A stretch of 52,490 bases of DNA from an uncultured Collinsella sp. (GCA_902491395.1 CABUHO010000016.1:1-52490); one strand, 5' to 3'. Positions 15,039-23,544 are shown, counted from the stretch's first letter. A program made the numbers and translations. The notes: a model not told the origin generated them from the letters alone.

Positions 15039-16763
15039 CTACGAGCGCAGTGTAATTTTATCGCGCAGCGACTTGAGGTCTTCGGTGACGGTGCGGTCTT
15101 CCTGGATCATCTTCTGGACCTTTTTGTAGCTCGTACTGACGGTCGAGTGGTTGCGGTTGCCAAATTCGGCGCCCACCGCCGTGGTCGTCATCTCGCACAT
15201 CTCGATGGCCAGATAGATGGCAATATGGCGTGCTTTGGCGATATTGGCGTTGCGACGCGGGCCGATGAGCTCCTCGTGCGTCACGCCGTACTGCTCTTCG
15301 ATGACGGACTGAACCGTCTGGACGTTGATCTTTTTGGCCGATGTGTCGAAGTACTGGCTGGCGATGGCGTCGATATCGTCAAAGGTGAGCTCCCCGCCCT
15401 CGCGCTCGCGGTCGCCCGCCTCGCCGGCACAGCGCTCGCAGAAGCTCTCGAGCTCGCGGATGTTGGTGCCCGAGACCTCGGCCATGTGTTTAAAGTGCTC
15501 GTCGGTCAGGTGCCCGCCGTCGCCCCCATAGGCCGCCAGCAGCGAGTCGTCGCCTGCCTCGGGAGCGACGACGATGGTGTTCTCGTAATAGCGCTGCAAG
15601 ATCTTGTATTTCATCTCGTAGCTGGGCTCTGCGACCAGGCAGAGCATGCCGGCGTTGAAGCGGCTGGTCAGACGCTCGTCCATGCTCAGGTCCTTGGGGG
15701 CGCGGTCTGCCGCGATGACGACCTTCTTGTTGTTGCGGATGAACTCGTCCATGAGCTGGAAAAAGTAGTCCACGCTCGCGCGCTTGCCGATGATGTTTTG
15801 GATGTCATCGATGATGAGCACGTCCACGCCGTGGTATGCCTGCATGATGGGGGCGTTGCTCTTCTTTTGGCGGTCGAACTCGGTCATCAGGTCGTCCAGA
15901 TATGCCTGGGAGTTGGCATACTTGACCTTGATCTCGGGCGACTTCTCGGCGAGCTCGTTTTTGATGGCAAGCAGCAGGTGCGTCTTGCCCAGGCCCGATT
16001 TGCCGTAGATGAACAGTGATGTGCACGTGCCGCGCTCGTCCGCGAGGGCGGCAAACTTGAGTGCCGAGCGATAGGCATGGCTGTTCTCGGGGCCGTAGAC
16101 AAAGTTCTCAAAGGTAAATTTTGAGTTCGCGGCGAGCGGGGCTCCATCCGCATTCTGCTCGGCCAGTACGGTCGGTGCTGGCATGGGTGAAGCGGGGGTC
16201 GCGGCTTGCGTGGACTTAGTCGACGCTCCGCCCTTCATCTGGTTCATCATGCGACGAAAATCATCGGCCGAGAGCGTGTTCTTGATTGCAATGCCCGAAT
16301 CTGCGCCCGCCGCTGCGTCGTGAGCGATGGGCATGTGCGTGACGGGTGCGTTCGTTGACGTCGCCGCCGCGGTCGGCAACGGTGCCATGGTTTCACGGGA
16401 AACATCGCTGTGCTGGTGCTTGATTGCCGGCACGTCGCCTGCGGAGGCCGGCACCGCCGGGGAAGCAGCGGGTGCCGTGGCGGGCGCCGTCGCGGCAGCG
16501 GATTCCGCTGCGGTGCCTTGTGGTGCCGCGATGTCGAGCGCAATCGGTGCAAAGGCGATTTCTTCCAGATAGGCCTCAATAGTCGGCTGATGCTTTTTGA
16601 GCTGCGCGATGGCAAAGCGCGAGGGGGCCTCGATCGTGAGCGTGTCTTCGGTCAGGCTTATGGCGCGCGATTGCCCCAGCATGTTGATGAGGCGTGCATC
16701 TTGGCCGTCGCGCTGGCAAAAGGCGATGGCATCCCCCAGGATGATGCTTGCTTCCTCGTCCAC
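15039..16763 (-). CDS. dnaA: Chromosomal replication initiator DnaA
   Basis: 574 residues, longer than the usual ~450 because linker domain II (about 90-215) is an expanded Ala/Pro-rich stretch. The AAA+ core has FENFVYGPENSHAYRSAL, Walker A GKSGLGKTH (about 254-262) and Walker B VLIIDDIQN (about 321). The C-terminal helix-turn-helix has the signature EFGNRNHSTVSTSYKK that reads DnaA boxes. Start GTG 16763 has a GGGAGAG site. A 14/16 parS-like sequence lies inside it at 16389-16404. Gene order dnaA-dnaN-recF-dciA-gyrB-gyrA is conserved near oriC. Confidence 0.98.
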   Translation of the reverse strand: MDEEASIILGDAIAFCQRDGQDARLINMLGQSRAISLTEDTLTIEAPSRFAIAQLKKHQPTIEAYLEEIAFAPIALDIAAPQGTAAESAAATAPATAPAASPAVPASAGDVPAIKHQHSDVSRETMAPLPTAAATSTNAPVTHMPIAHDAAAGADSGIAIKNTLSADDFRRMMNQMKGGASTKSTQAATPASPMPAPTVLAEQNADGAPLAANSKFTFENFVYGPENSHAYRSALKFAALADERGTCTSLFIYGKSGLGKTHLLLAIKNELAEKSPEIKVKYANSQAYLDDLMTEFDRQKKSNAPIMQAYHGVDVLIIDDIQNIIGKRASVDYFFQLMDEFIRNNKKVVIAADRAPKDLSMDERLTSRFNAGMLCLVAEPSYEMKYKILQRYYENTIVVAPEAGDDSLLAAYGGDGGHLTDEHFKHMAEVSGTNIRELESFCERCAGEAGDREREGGELTFDDIDAIASQYFDTSAKKINVQTVQSVIEEQYGVTHEELIGPRRNANIAKARHIAIYLAIEMCEMTTTAVGAEFGNRNHSTVSTSYKKVQKMIQEDRTVTEDLKSLRDKITLRS

Positions 16764-16778
16764 TGTCTCTCCCGTTCT

Positions 16779-18131
16779 TTAGCTCTGAGCTCGCACGCGA
16801 GCGGCGCCGAGTTCGGTCAGATGGTATTTCTGGCCATGCTTGATGACCAAGCCGGCCTGCGCCAAGTCATTGAGCGTGCGTGACCAAGTGGGGGCCGAGT
16901 TTCCAAACGCCCTCGCCAGATCGGTAGCACCGCACGCTTGATTTTGCGCCAGATAGCCCAGCGCGGCGTTGCCGCGATCGCTTACGAACACGTCCGGTTG
17001 TGGCTGCGCATACTGATTTGCTGCATTAGGATACATCATTTGAGCTGCTGGTTGTTGAGAACTCTGCACCGGCGGCATTTGCTGTTGAAAACTTTGAGGC
17101 CACTGTTGGTAAGGCTGCGGAGGCATCTGCTGGGCCCAGGGGTTGTACTGCTGCTGCGGCATCTGCTGGTACGGCTGCTGATATCCCTGCTGGTACTGCT
17201 GCGGGAACTGCTGGCCATACCCCAGTGGCGGCATCTGCTGATATGGATATCCCTGTTGGTACGGCTGATAGCCCATTTGCTGGCCACCCGGTGCCCCCGT
17301 CGCCTGCTGCATTGCCGCTGCATCCTGATCCGCCAGCGGCATGGCCTCTGGCGCGTTTGGCGGCATCGACATCGATGCCGCCTGGGGCTCTTGTACAGGA
17401 AGCATTCCGGGCTGCTGCATCTGTCCCACGGGGGGCTGCATCTGCTGCGTTGCCATGGGCTGCTGCGCAAAAGCTCCCGGCAGGGGATATGTGGGCTGCT
17501 CTGTCTCGGGCCGCACGGCAGCACCGCGTCCGCCGGCACGCTCTATTTCCTGCACGCGTTTAGGGTCCAGGCTTACCGTAACCACGGTGCCGTTGCCCAT
17601 GTTGTCCTCGATGGATACGGCACCGCCGGCGTTTTCCAAATACTCCTGCACCATGGGAAACCCTGCTCCGGTTCCACGGATGTAGCGCTTCATCTTGCTG
17701 TTTGCGCTGGTAACGCCAAAGTCGAAAGCGCGTTCCTTGTCGTCGATGCCGGGTCCTTGATCAGCAAAGCGGATGGTGTCTCCGCCGTCCAGAATCGAGA
17801 TGATGGGCTCGGCAAAGTGCGCGTGGATAAAGTTTTCGACAATTTCGCGGATGACCATGAGCGAGATATGGCCACCCTGTTCTTTCATGCACTGGTAGAC
17901 GGTGTTGGTCGTCTCTTCCAAATACGTGCGGACATCTTGCGGATCAATGACGATCACACGCGGTGTCGACAGCATGTCGTCATAGACGGCGATGCGCGCG
18001 GCGTACATGGCTTTTGGCACCTGTGTGGTCGCCTGCTCGCCTTCCTCACGCTCTTCGCGCACGCCGGTGATGTGCTCGTTGTCGGGTGCCGGGTCTCCGG
18101 AATCGACCATGGTGTAAAAGTCGTCAGACAT
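16779..18131 (-). CDS. GHKL-type ATPase with Gln/Pro-rich linker and C-terminal winged helix, upstream of dnaA
   Basis: About 450 residues in three parts. The N-terminal half is a HATPase_c domain with N box REIVENFIHAHF, G1 FADQGPGID and G2 RGTGAGFPMVQEYLENAGG, closest in look to anti-sigma/SpoIIAB-type kinases. A linker of about 180 residues is rich in Gln, Pro, Tyr and Met. The final 70 residues look like a winged-helix DNA-binding domain (ATDLARAFGNSAPTWSRTLNDL). No phosphoacceptor His box is visible. The start is uncertain: the frame is open to TTG 18203, and ATG 18131 is the conservative choice. It stops 15 bp before dnaA on the same strand, so a role in initiation control is an inference. 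Confidence 0.85.
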   Translation of the reverse strand: MSDDFYTMVDSGDPAPDNEHITGVREEREEGEQATTQVPKAMYAARIAVYDDMLSTPRVIVIDPQDVRTYLEETTNTVYQCMKEQGGHISLMVIREIVENFIHAHFAEPIISILDGGDTIRFADQGPGIDDKERAFDFGVTSANSKMKRYIRGTGAGFPMVQEYLENAGGAVSIEDNMGNGTVVTVSLDPKRVQEIERAGGRGAAVRPETEQPTYPLPGAFAQQPMATQQMQPPVGQMQQPGMLPVQEPQAASMSMPPNAPEAMPLADQDAAAMQQATGAPGGQQMGYQPYQQGYPYQQMPPLGYGQQFPQQYQQGYQQPYQQMPQQQYNPWAQQMPPQPYQQWPQSFQQQMPPVQSSQQPAAQMMYPNAANQYAQPQPDVFVSDRGNAALGYLAQNQACGATDLARAFGNSAPTWSRTLNDLAQAGLVIKHGQKYHLTELGAARVRAQS

Positions 18132-18189
18132 GCCGCTCGCAATCTTCCAAAAGGTTTCGAACAAATAGTAGCTCACCGTGCAATGTTTC

Positions 18190-18300
18190 TCATCTTTCGA
18201 CAACTTTTCAAAACCTGTTGAAAACTTTGGAAAACGGACGAAAAGTTCTCAACATTGCCAACATGACCTGTTGAAAACTCGATGAAATATCGTGAAAAGT
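18190..18300. other. Candidate oriC segment with DnaA-box-like repeats at the strand switch
   Basis: CCTGTTGAAAAC occurs at 18214-18225 and 18267-18278, the same 12-mer found inverted before dnaN (15014). Nearby variants are TTTTCAAAA, TTCTCAACA and TTTCGACAA. The region separates the minus-strand dnaA block from the plus-strand rpmH block, the usual oriC position. The boxes differ from TTATCCACA, so DnaA binding is inferred. Confidence 0.5.
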
Positions 18301-18374
18301 TGCCATGCACCGCTAAATCGAGCTCGGCTTATGGGGGAACCGTGTGAACTGCGCAACCTTTTACCTTTGATTTC

Positions 18375-18404
18375 TTGACATTTGAACATTGATTTCCCTA
18401 CAAT
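18375..18404 (+). promoter_or_regulatory. rpmH: rpmH promoter
   Basis: TTGACA (18375-18380) and TACAAT (18399-18404) with an 18-bp spacer. The best consensus promoter in the window, 72 bp upstream of rpmH. Confidence 0.8.
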
Positions 18405-18476
18405 CTTCAAGCTCACGTGTCTATATCTGCGTCCGCGCCCCCGCGGACACTCGAAATGCAGCAGGAGGAACTTAAG

Positions 18477-18611
18477 ATGAAGCGTACGTATCAGCCTAAT
18501 AAGCGTAAGCGTGCCAAGACCCATGGCTTCCGTGCCCGTATGGCCACTAAGGGTGGTCGTGCCGTGCTCGCCCGTCGTCGCGCCAAGGGCCGCAAGCGTC
18601 TCACTGTCTAG
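18477..18611 (+). CDS. rpmH: 50S ribosomal protein L34
   Basis: 44 residues: MKRTYQPNKRKRAKTHGFRA begins the typical L34 sequence, which ends GRKRLTV. Very basic. AGGAGG lies 8 nt before ATG 18477. An upstream in-frame extension to 18417 is not part of the family. First gene of the rpmH-rnpA-yidD-yidC-jag group. Confidence 0.98.
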   Translation: MKRTYQPNKRKRAKTHGFRARMATKGGRAVLARRRAKGRKRLTV

Positions 18612-18631
18612 CAGCGATACACACATCTCGC

Positions 18632-18970
18632 ATGAAGACTATTAAGTCTCGGCAAGATTTCGAGCATGTGTTCAGTCAGGGGCGTCGTTTCAATCACCCT
18701 CTGATTCGAATGACCATATGTGAATCGGTTGGCGAAGGCGACTCCGGAAGGGTCGCCTTCGTTGGTGCTAAACGGCTCGGTTGTGCTGTCGTGCGCAACC
18801 GTTCTAAGCGTGTGATGCGCGAGGCCGCCCGCAGCTGTGGATTTCCCGTTGCGGGTTATGACATCATCTTGTTCGCAACTCCCAAGACGAGGGTTTCCTC
18901 GCCGCAGGAGATGGACAATGCATTGCGTTCGCTTATGAAACGCGCCGGCGTTGCCGGGGAGGAGCGATGA
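18632..18970 (+). CDS. rnpA: Ribonuclease P protein component
   Basis: 112 residues. The RNR signature is visible as VVRNRSKRVMREAAR in the middle, and an RVAFVGAKRLGCAV strand precedes it. It is the protein cofactor of RNase P, which matures tRNA 5' ends. It begins 20 bp after rpmH and overlaps yidD by 4 bp. Confidence 0.96.
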   Translation: MKTIKSRQDFEHVFSQGRRFNHPLIRMTICESVGEGDSGRVAFVGAKRLGCAVVRNRSKRVMREAARSCGFPVAGYDIILFATPKTRVSSPQEMDNALRSLMKRAGVAGEER

Positions 18971-19191
18971 GCAATCACGTTTTGCGACGTGTTGCCATCG
19001 CTCCTATTCGCATATATCAACAGGTTATTTCGCCCTTATTGCCTGACGCCTGCATTTATTACCCAACGTGCTCGCAATACGCCGTCCAGGCGATTGAGAA
19101 GTACGGTGTTTTGAGAGGCTGCTGGCTTGCCGTGAGGCGCATCGCTCGCTGCAATCCCCTGCACGTCGGCGGTTATGACCCTGTGCCCTAG
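18967..19191 (+). CDS. yidD: Membrane protein insertion efficiency factor YidD
   Basis: 74 residues with the family hallmarks IYQQVISPLLPDACIYYPTCSQYAVQAIEKYG and CNPLHVGGYDPVP split across the protein. The conserved cysteines of CxYYPTCS and RCNP are present. It assists YidC-dependent membrane insertion. ATGA overlap with rnpA. Confidence 0.96.
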   Translation: MSNHVLRRVAIAPIRIYQQVISPLLPDACIYYPTCSQYAVQAIEKYGVLRGCWLAVRRIARCNPLHVGGYDPVP

Positions 19192-19220
19192 CGGGCACTC
19201 GCTATCGGAGGAAAACTTAC

Positions 19221-19991
19221 ATGTGGGATTGGATCGTTAACATCCTTTTCGAGCTGCTCAAGCTCATCCAGACCTTTGCGGTCGACTGGGGCCTGTCCAT
19301 CATCATCCTGGTGGTCATCATCCGTCTGCTGCTGACGCCGCTTATGCTCAAGTCGACTAAGTCGACGGCACGCATGCAGGTGCTGCAGCCCAAGATGCTC
19401 GAGATCCAGGAGCGCTATGCCGACGATCCCCAGCGTCAGGCCGAGGAGATGCAGAAGTTCTACAGCGAGAACAAGTTCAACCCGATGGCTGGTTGTCTGC
19501 CGCTGTTGATTCAGATGCCTGTCCTGTTCGCCCTCTTTACGCTGCTGCGTAACCTGCCGGACTACTTTAACGACGGCACGTTCTCGTTCTTTAATATTCT
19601 GCCCGACCTGACCACCACGCCGAGTGCCTCCTTTGCCGATGGCTTTATGGTCGCGCTGCCTGCGCTGGTCTGCCTGATCCTGTTCGCTGTCCTGACCCTG
19701 ATTCCGCAGCTCTATATGTCGCGCAACCAGACCGGCCAGCAGGCTCAGAGCATGCGTATGATGGCCGTTGTCATGACGGTCATGATGCTTTGGATGGGCT
19801 GGAGCCTTCCCGTTGGTGTTCTGCTGTACTACGACGTCTCGTCTGCTTGGCAGGTTATCCAGCAGATCTTCGTGACGCAGAAGGTCATCGACAAGGCGAA
19901 GGCCGATGAGGAGGAGCGTCTTAAGAACGCGCCGCTGCAGGTTGAGGTCACTCGTCGAGAGAAGAAGCCGCGCCCGCACAAGAAGAAGTAG
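19221..19991 (+). CDS. yidC: Membrane protein insertase YidC/Oxa1
   Basis: 256 residues, the short Gram-positive type without a large periplasmic domain. Five hydrophobic segments are visible. The conserved hydrophilic-groove Arg is in VVIIRLLLTPLM, then the KSTARMQVLQPKM coiled region and the GCLPLLIQMPVLFALF core motif. No lipobox is seen. The basic C-terminus REKKPRPHKKK may contact the ribosome. GGAGG stands before ATG. It inserts and folds inner-membrane proteins with or without SecYEG. Confidence 0.97.
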   Translation: MWDWIVNILFELLKLIQTFAVDWGLSIIILVVIIRLLLTPLMLKSTKSTARMQVLQPKMLEIQERYADDPQRQAEEMQKFYSENKFNPMAGCLPLLIQMPVLFALFTLLRNLPDYFNDGTFSFFNILPDLTTTPSASFADGFMVALPALVCLILFAVLTLIPQLYMSRNQTGQQAQSMRMMAVVMTVMMLWMGWSLPVGVLLYYDVSSAWQVIQQIFVTQKVIDKAKADEEERLKNAPLQVEVTRREKKPRPHKKK

Positions 19992-20008
19992 CGGGATATC
20001 AATCTTAT

Positions 20009-20020
20009 TTAGGTACCTAA
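20009..20020. repeat. Palindrome TTAGGTACCTAA, copy 1
   Basis: A 12-bp perfect palindrome directly before the jag ribosome binding site. An identical 12-mer lies at 23513-23524 after the YtxH-like gene; both are followed by C. Confidence 0.45.
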
Positions 20021-20035
20021 CTTTTGGAGTACGTT

Positions 20036-20605
20036 ATGTCTGAAGAGATCGTCGAGGATATGCTTGAGGAGGTTGCCCCGCAGGTTGCGGGCGATTATCC
20101 CGAGATTGCACAGCGCTACAAGGCTGGTGAAGAGCTGACCGATGAGGAGCTCGACACCATTGCCGATGTTGCGATTTCCATCCTGCGTTCCATCCTTTCG
20201 CACTTCGATGCCGCCAACTCTCCTATCGATGAGTATGAGGGCGACGAGGGTGAGCTGATTTTGGATGTAACGGCTCCCGATCTTGCTGTTCTCATTGGCC
20301 GTCATGGTCGCACCCTTGATGCCCTTCAGGTTATGTTCTCTTTGCTGGTGAGCCGCAAGCTTGGCTTTAGGTATCCGGTTGTAGTGGACGTCGAGGGATA
20401 CAAGAGCCGCCGTCAGGACAAGGTTGCCTCCATGGCTCAGTCTGCTGCCGAGCGTGCCATCCGCACTCATAAGAGTGTTTCGCTTCCGCCCATGAATGCC
20501 TATGAGCGCCGACTGGTTCACATTGCACTTCGTGGCAATGATGCCGTCGATACTCATTCTGAGGGTTCTGACCCTGATCGCCATGTGGTGATTGTTGCTC
20601 GATAA
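20036..20605 (+). CDS. jag: RNA-binding protein Jag/KhpB (KH and R3H domains)
   Basis: 189 residues. It has an acidic N-terminal region (EEIVEDMLEEV), then a KH domain with GxxG loop LIGRHGRTLDALQ, and a C-terminal R3H-type segment with YERRLVHIAL. The classic Jag_N domain seems absent. Binds RNA and is linked to cell-envelope growth in Gram-positives. ATG 20036 is chosen with GGAG 7 nt upstream; the frame starts at 20024. Followed by a strong terminator. Confidence 0.92.
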   Translation: MSEEIVEDMLEEVAPQVAGDYPEIAQRYKAGEELTDEELDTIADVAISILRSILSHFDAANSPIDEYEGDEGELILDVTAPDLAVLIGRHGRTLDALQVMFSLLVSRKLGFRYPVVVDVEGYKSRRQDKVASMAQSAAERAIRTHKSVSLPPMNAYERRLVHIALRGNDAVDTHSEGSDPDRHVVIVAR

Positions 20606-20623
20606 TCAACTCGAGCTTATGCT

Positions 20624-20657
20624 AAGGGGACGTGGTTTCCACGTCCCCTTTTTTTGT
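20624..20657 (+). terminator. Terminator after jag
   Basis: GGGGACGTGG and CCACGTCCCC form a perfect 10-bp stem with a TTT loop, followed by a T-tract. Confidence 0.92.
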
Positions 20658-20701
20658 CAAAAGTTCTCGATACACTGATTTTTGTCAGAAAGGAGCTTTC
20701 G

Positions 20702-21439
20702 TTGTTAGTACTTACTGATCAGCAGGTTGACGAGATGTTGAGTCGTCTAACTTCCTATTGCAAAGAGTATTCCTTGAGTGTAACTGATGTTGAGCTGAGG
20801 AAATGTATTCAACATTTGGATTTGGTTCTGGAAACAAATAAGACAACCAATCTCACCCGTATTCTTAACGTAGAAGATGCTGCCGTACTTCATATCCTTG
20901 ACTCACTTGTTTTGCTCCCCTTTATCAATAAGGCTCCTGAGGGAGCTTTGCTCGATATGGGAACAGGTGCGGGCTTCCCTGGTATTCCGTTAACCATAAC
21001 CACGCATCGTAAAGCTACTTATATTGACTCTGTTGGCAAGAAGGTTGATGCTGTCAATTCTTTTGTCCATGCTCTTGGATTGAAACATGCTCATGCCGTT
21101 CATGATCGTCTTGAAGAATACGCTCGAAGCCATAAGAAACAGTTCTCTGTCGTAACCGCCCGCGCACTGGCCCCTCTACCGATTCTTGTTGAGTATGCGG
21201 CTCCGTACCTCAAGGATGGAGGGTTATTTGTTATCACCAAGGGCAATCCATCAGAAGAGGAGCTTGCCTCTGGCATGTCAGCTGCTAAGATCTGCGGTTT
21301 CACTTCGCTTCTGAATGACGCAATCGATTTGCCTGAAGGCCTGGGTCACAGGGAGTTCATTGTTCTCAAGAAGAGTCATCCAGCATCCGTTTCATTGCCT
21401 CGTGCAAATGGCATGGCAAAGAAGAATCCGCTTGCCTAG
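20702..21439 (+). CDS. rsmG: 16S rRNA (guanine527-N7)-methyltransferase RsmG
   Basis: 245 residues from TTG 20702, which follows AAAGGAG by 6 nt; the frame is open to 20654. SAM-binding motif LLDMGTGAGFPGIPL, upstream TNLTRI motif and the VTARALAPLPILVEY region are family hallmarks. Methylates G527 in the 530 loop. The gene is visibly AT-richer than its neighbours, as are parA and parB. It lies between jag and the parS cluster. Confidence 0.95.
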   Translation: MLVLTDQQVDEMLSRLTSYCKEYSLSVTDVELRKCIQHLDLVLETNKTTNLTRILNVEDAAVLHILDSLVLLPFINKAPEGALLDMGTGAGFPGIPLTITTHRKATYIDSVGKKVDAVNSFVHALGLKHAHAVHDRLEEYARSHKKQFSVVTARALAPLPILVEYAAPYLKDGGLFVITKGNPSEEELASGMSAAKICGFTSLLNDAIDLPEGLGHREFIVLKKSHPASVSLPRANGMAKKNPLA

Positions 21440-21440
21440 A

Positions 21441-21456
21441 TGTTTCACGTGAAACA
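21441..21456. promoter_or_regulatory. parS site 1
   Basis: TGTTTCACGTGAAACA, a perfect 16-bp palindrome matching the bacterial parS consensus bound by ParB. It begins 2 bp after the rsmG stop. Confidence 0.95.
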
Positions 21457-21479
21457 TAATGGATACTAACAACTTGCAG

Positions 21480-21495
21480 TGTTTCACGTGAAACA
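21480..21495. promoter_or_regulatory. parS site 2
   Basis: Same 16-mer TGTTTCACGTGAAACA, 39 bp after site 1 (start to start). Confidence 0.95.
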
Positions 21496-21518
21496 TGGCG
21501 GTTGATATCGATTCGGAA

Positions 21519-21534
21519 TGTTTCACGTGAAACA
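21519..21534. promoter_or_regulatory. parS site 3
   Basis: Same 16-mer TGTTTCACGTGAAACA, again 39 bp after the previous site, just upstream of parA. Confidence 0.95.
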
Positions 21535-21573
21535 TCCTCCGTTTGACAGCTTTAATACACACCAGGAGGGACC

Positions 21574-22374
21574 GTGGGATTTCGCGACGTTAAGCGTTCT
21601 AAGAGCGCAAAAGACACGCGTATCATTGCAATCATCAATCAAAAAGGCGGCGTCGGTAAGTCAACGACAGCTGTAAATCTTGCAGCAGCACTTGGTGAGC
21701 AGGGTCGTAAGACACTGATTGTCGATTTTGATCCACAGGGAAACAGCACCAGTGGATTTGGAATTGAAAAAGAAGACCTTGATCACTGCATCTATGATGC
21801 ATTGTTGAATGATGTGCCGGCAGAATCGCTTGTTCTTGATACAAATTGCAAAAAGGTATTCGTAATTCCGGCAACAATTCAGCTTGCAGGCGCCGAAATT
21901 GAGCTCGTAAGCGCAATTGCTCGTGAAACCCGCCTCAAGGATTTGCTTGAGCCGATTCAGGACGAGTTCGATTTCATTTTCATTGACTGTCCTCCTTCGC
22001 TCGGCCTGCTTACTATCAATGCCTTGACCGCAGCAGACAGCGTTTTGATTCCGATCCAGTGCGAGTATTACGCACTCGAGGGCGTTACAAAGCTGCTTGA
22101 ATCAATGAAAATGGTCAAATCACGTCTGAACAAGGGCTTAGACACCTATGGTGTGCTTATGACCATGTATGACTCGCGTACCTCTCTATCGAATCAGGTT
22201 GTTGAGGAGGTTCAATCGTACTTTGGTGATAAGGCGTTTAAGACGCTAATCCCTCGTACGGTTAAAATCTCCGAAGCTCCGTCTTTTGGAGAACCGGTAA
22301 TTACCTATGCACCTCAAAATAAGGGTGCAAAAGCGTATATGAACCTTGCAAAAGAGGTGATCAAGCGTGCCTAG
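21574..22374 (+). CDS. parA: Chromosome partitioning ATPase ParA/Soj
   Basis: 266 residues. Deviant Walker A INQKGGVGKSTTAVNL (about residues 26-40), Walker A' IVDFDPQGNSTSGFG and Walker B FIFIDCPPSLGLLT. ATP-dependent dimer that binds DNA non-specifically and moves ParB-parS complexes. Start GTG with AGGAGG 6 nt upstream. Preceded by three parS sites and overlaps parB by 8 bp. Confidence 0.97.
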   Translation: MGFRDVKRSKSAKDTRIIAIINQKGGVGKSTTAVNLAAALGEQGRKTLIVDFDPQGNSTSGFGIEKEDLDHCIYDALLNDVPAESLVLDTNCKKVFVIPATIQLAGAEIELVSAIARETRLKDLLEPIQDEFDFIFIDCPPSLGLLTINALTAADSVLIPIQCEYYALEGVTKLLESMKMVKSRLNKGLDTYGVLMTMYDSRTSLSNQVVEEVQSYFGDKAFKTLIPRTVKISEAPSFGEPVITYAPQNKGAKAYMNLAKEVIKRA

Positions 22375-23272
22375 TGTAAAGAAACGTGGCGGATTGGGAC
22401 GTGGACTCAATGCTTTGGTCTCAGAGGCCGAGTATGAGACCGGTGGTTCGGCTGCATCGGCTTCAAATGCCGCATCTGAAACGAAACTACCTATTGAGGA
22501 TATCGTTCCCAACCCTAATCAGCCGAGAATTCACTTTAACGAAACTGAACTTCGCGAGTTGAGCGAGTCAATCCAAGAACATGGTGTTTTGCAGCCGCTT
22601 TTGGTTCGCAAACATGGAAACGGCTATGAGATCATCGCTGGTGAGCGTCGTTACCAGGCGTCAAAGCTTGCTGGTCTTGAAGAACTGCCTGTCATCATTA
22701 AAGATGTAGATGATGAAGAGATGCTGGCTCTTGCTCTTATCGAAAACCTTCAGCGTTCTGATCTGAATCCCGTCGAAGAGGCTAAGGGCTATCGACAGCT
22801 CATCGATGCCAGCGGTATGACACAGGAGGCATTGTCGAAGGCAGTAAGCAAGTCACGCTCTGCAATTACAAACTCGCTGCGTCTTCTCGATCTCCCCGAA
22901 ATAGTTCAGCAGATGATTTTTGAGGGCAAACTTACTGCTGGTCATGCACGTGCGATTCTTGCAGTTCCCTATGAGGACGCGCGTATTCGACTTGCAGAGA
23001 AGGTTGTTGCGGAGGGCCTTTCCGTAAGAGCGACAGAAAATCTTGCTCCATTGTTTTCTGCCGGAGAGACACCTAAGACGCCGCGGCCTGCAACGCCTCA
23101 GTCTTTTAAAAAGGCTGCGCGTGTACTTCGTCAGGTATTTAATACCAACGTGCGTGTGAAGAGCTCGCGTGGAAAGAATAAGATTGAGATTGAGTTTAAA
23201 GACGAGGAAGAGCTCTCTCGTATTCTTGGCGAAATGATTCAGTTTGATCAAGGAGGCCAAGATGAGGAATAA
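22367..23272 (+). CDS. parB: Chromosome partitioning protein ParB
   Basis: 301 residues. The N-terminal CTPase/ParB domain has PNPNQPRIHF, the C-motif region LLVRKHGNGYEIIAGERRY (as two parts) and ENLQRSDLNPVEEAKGY. The helix-turn-helix reads TQEALSKAVSKSRSAITNSLR. The C-terminal dimerisation region contains KIEIEFKDEEEL. It binds parS, spreads as a CTP-dependent clamp and loads SMC. GTG start with AGAGGTG upstream; overlaps parA by 8 bp. Confidence 0.97.
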   Translation: MPSVKKRGGLGRGLNALVSEAEYETGGSAASASNAASETKLPIEDIVPNPNQPRIHFNETELRELSESIQEHGVLQPLLVRKHGNGYEIIAGERRYQASKLAGLEELPVIIKDVDDEEMLALALIENLQRSDLNPVEEAKGYRQLIDASGMTQEALSKAVSKSRSAITNSLRLLDLPEIVQQMIFEGKLTAGHARAILAVPYEDARIRLAEKVVAEGLSVRATENLAPLFSAGETPKTPRPATPQSFKKAARVLRQVFNTNVRVKSSRGKNKIEIEFKDEEELSRILGEMIQFDQGGQDEE

Positions 23273-23516
23273 GATTTTAACTGCGATCGCATTGGCGACG
23301 ACTGTCGCGGCTGGTGCCTTTGCTGGCTATAAAATCGCGACAGACGATGAACTTCGAGGTCGTTTACTTCGTAGCGCGCAAGATATTGTCGATACTTCCA
23401 AGAAGAAAATGGATGTTATGACGGAAGATGTTGCGATGCGCACTGCTCAGGTAACGAAGAATCCCAAGATTAATCAAGGTTGGGTTAGCAACCAATGGGA
23501 AAATGTAGGCTATTAG
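23262..23516 (+). CDS. YtxH-like small membrane protein
   Basis: 84 residues. One N-terminal hydrophobic segment (KILTAIALATTVAAGAFAGYKIA) precedes a charged helical region, ending GWVSNQWENVGY. The pattern fits the YtxH/gas-vesicle-like family only loosely. ATG 23262 follows AAGGAGG by 5 nt and overlaps the parB end by 11 bp, so it is probably translated from the parAB mRNA. Function unknown. Confidence 0.7.
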   Translation: MRNKILTAIALATTVAAGAFAGYKIATDDELRGRLLRSAQDIVDTSKKKMDVMTEDVAMRTAQVTKNPKINQGWVSNQWENVGY

Positions 23517-23524
23517 GTACCTAA
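23513..23524. repeat. Palindrome TTAGGTACCTAA, copy 2
   Basis: Identical to the 12-mer at 20009-20020. It overlaps the stop codon of the YtxH-like gene. Confidence 0.45.
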
Positions 23525-23544
23525 CAATTACTCAGCATATTTTG

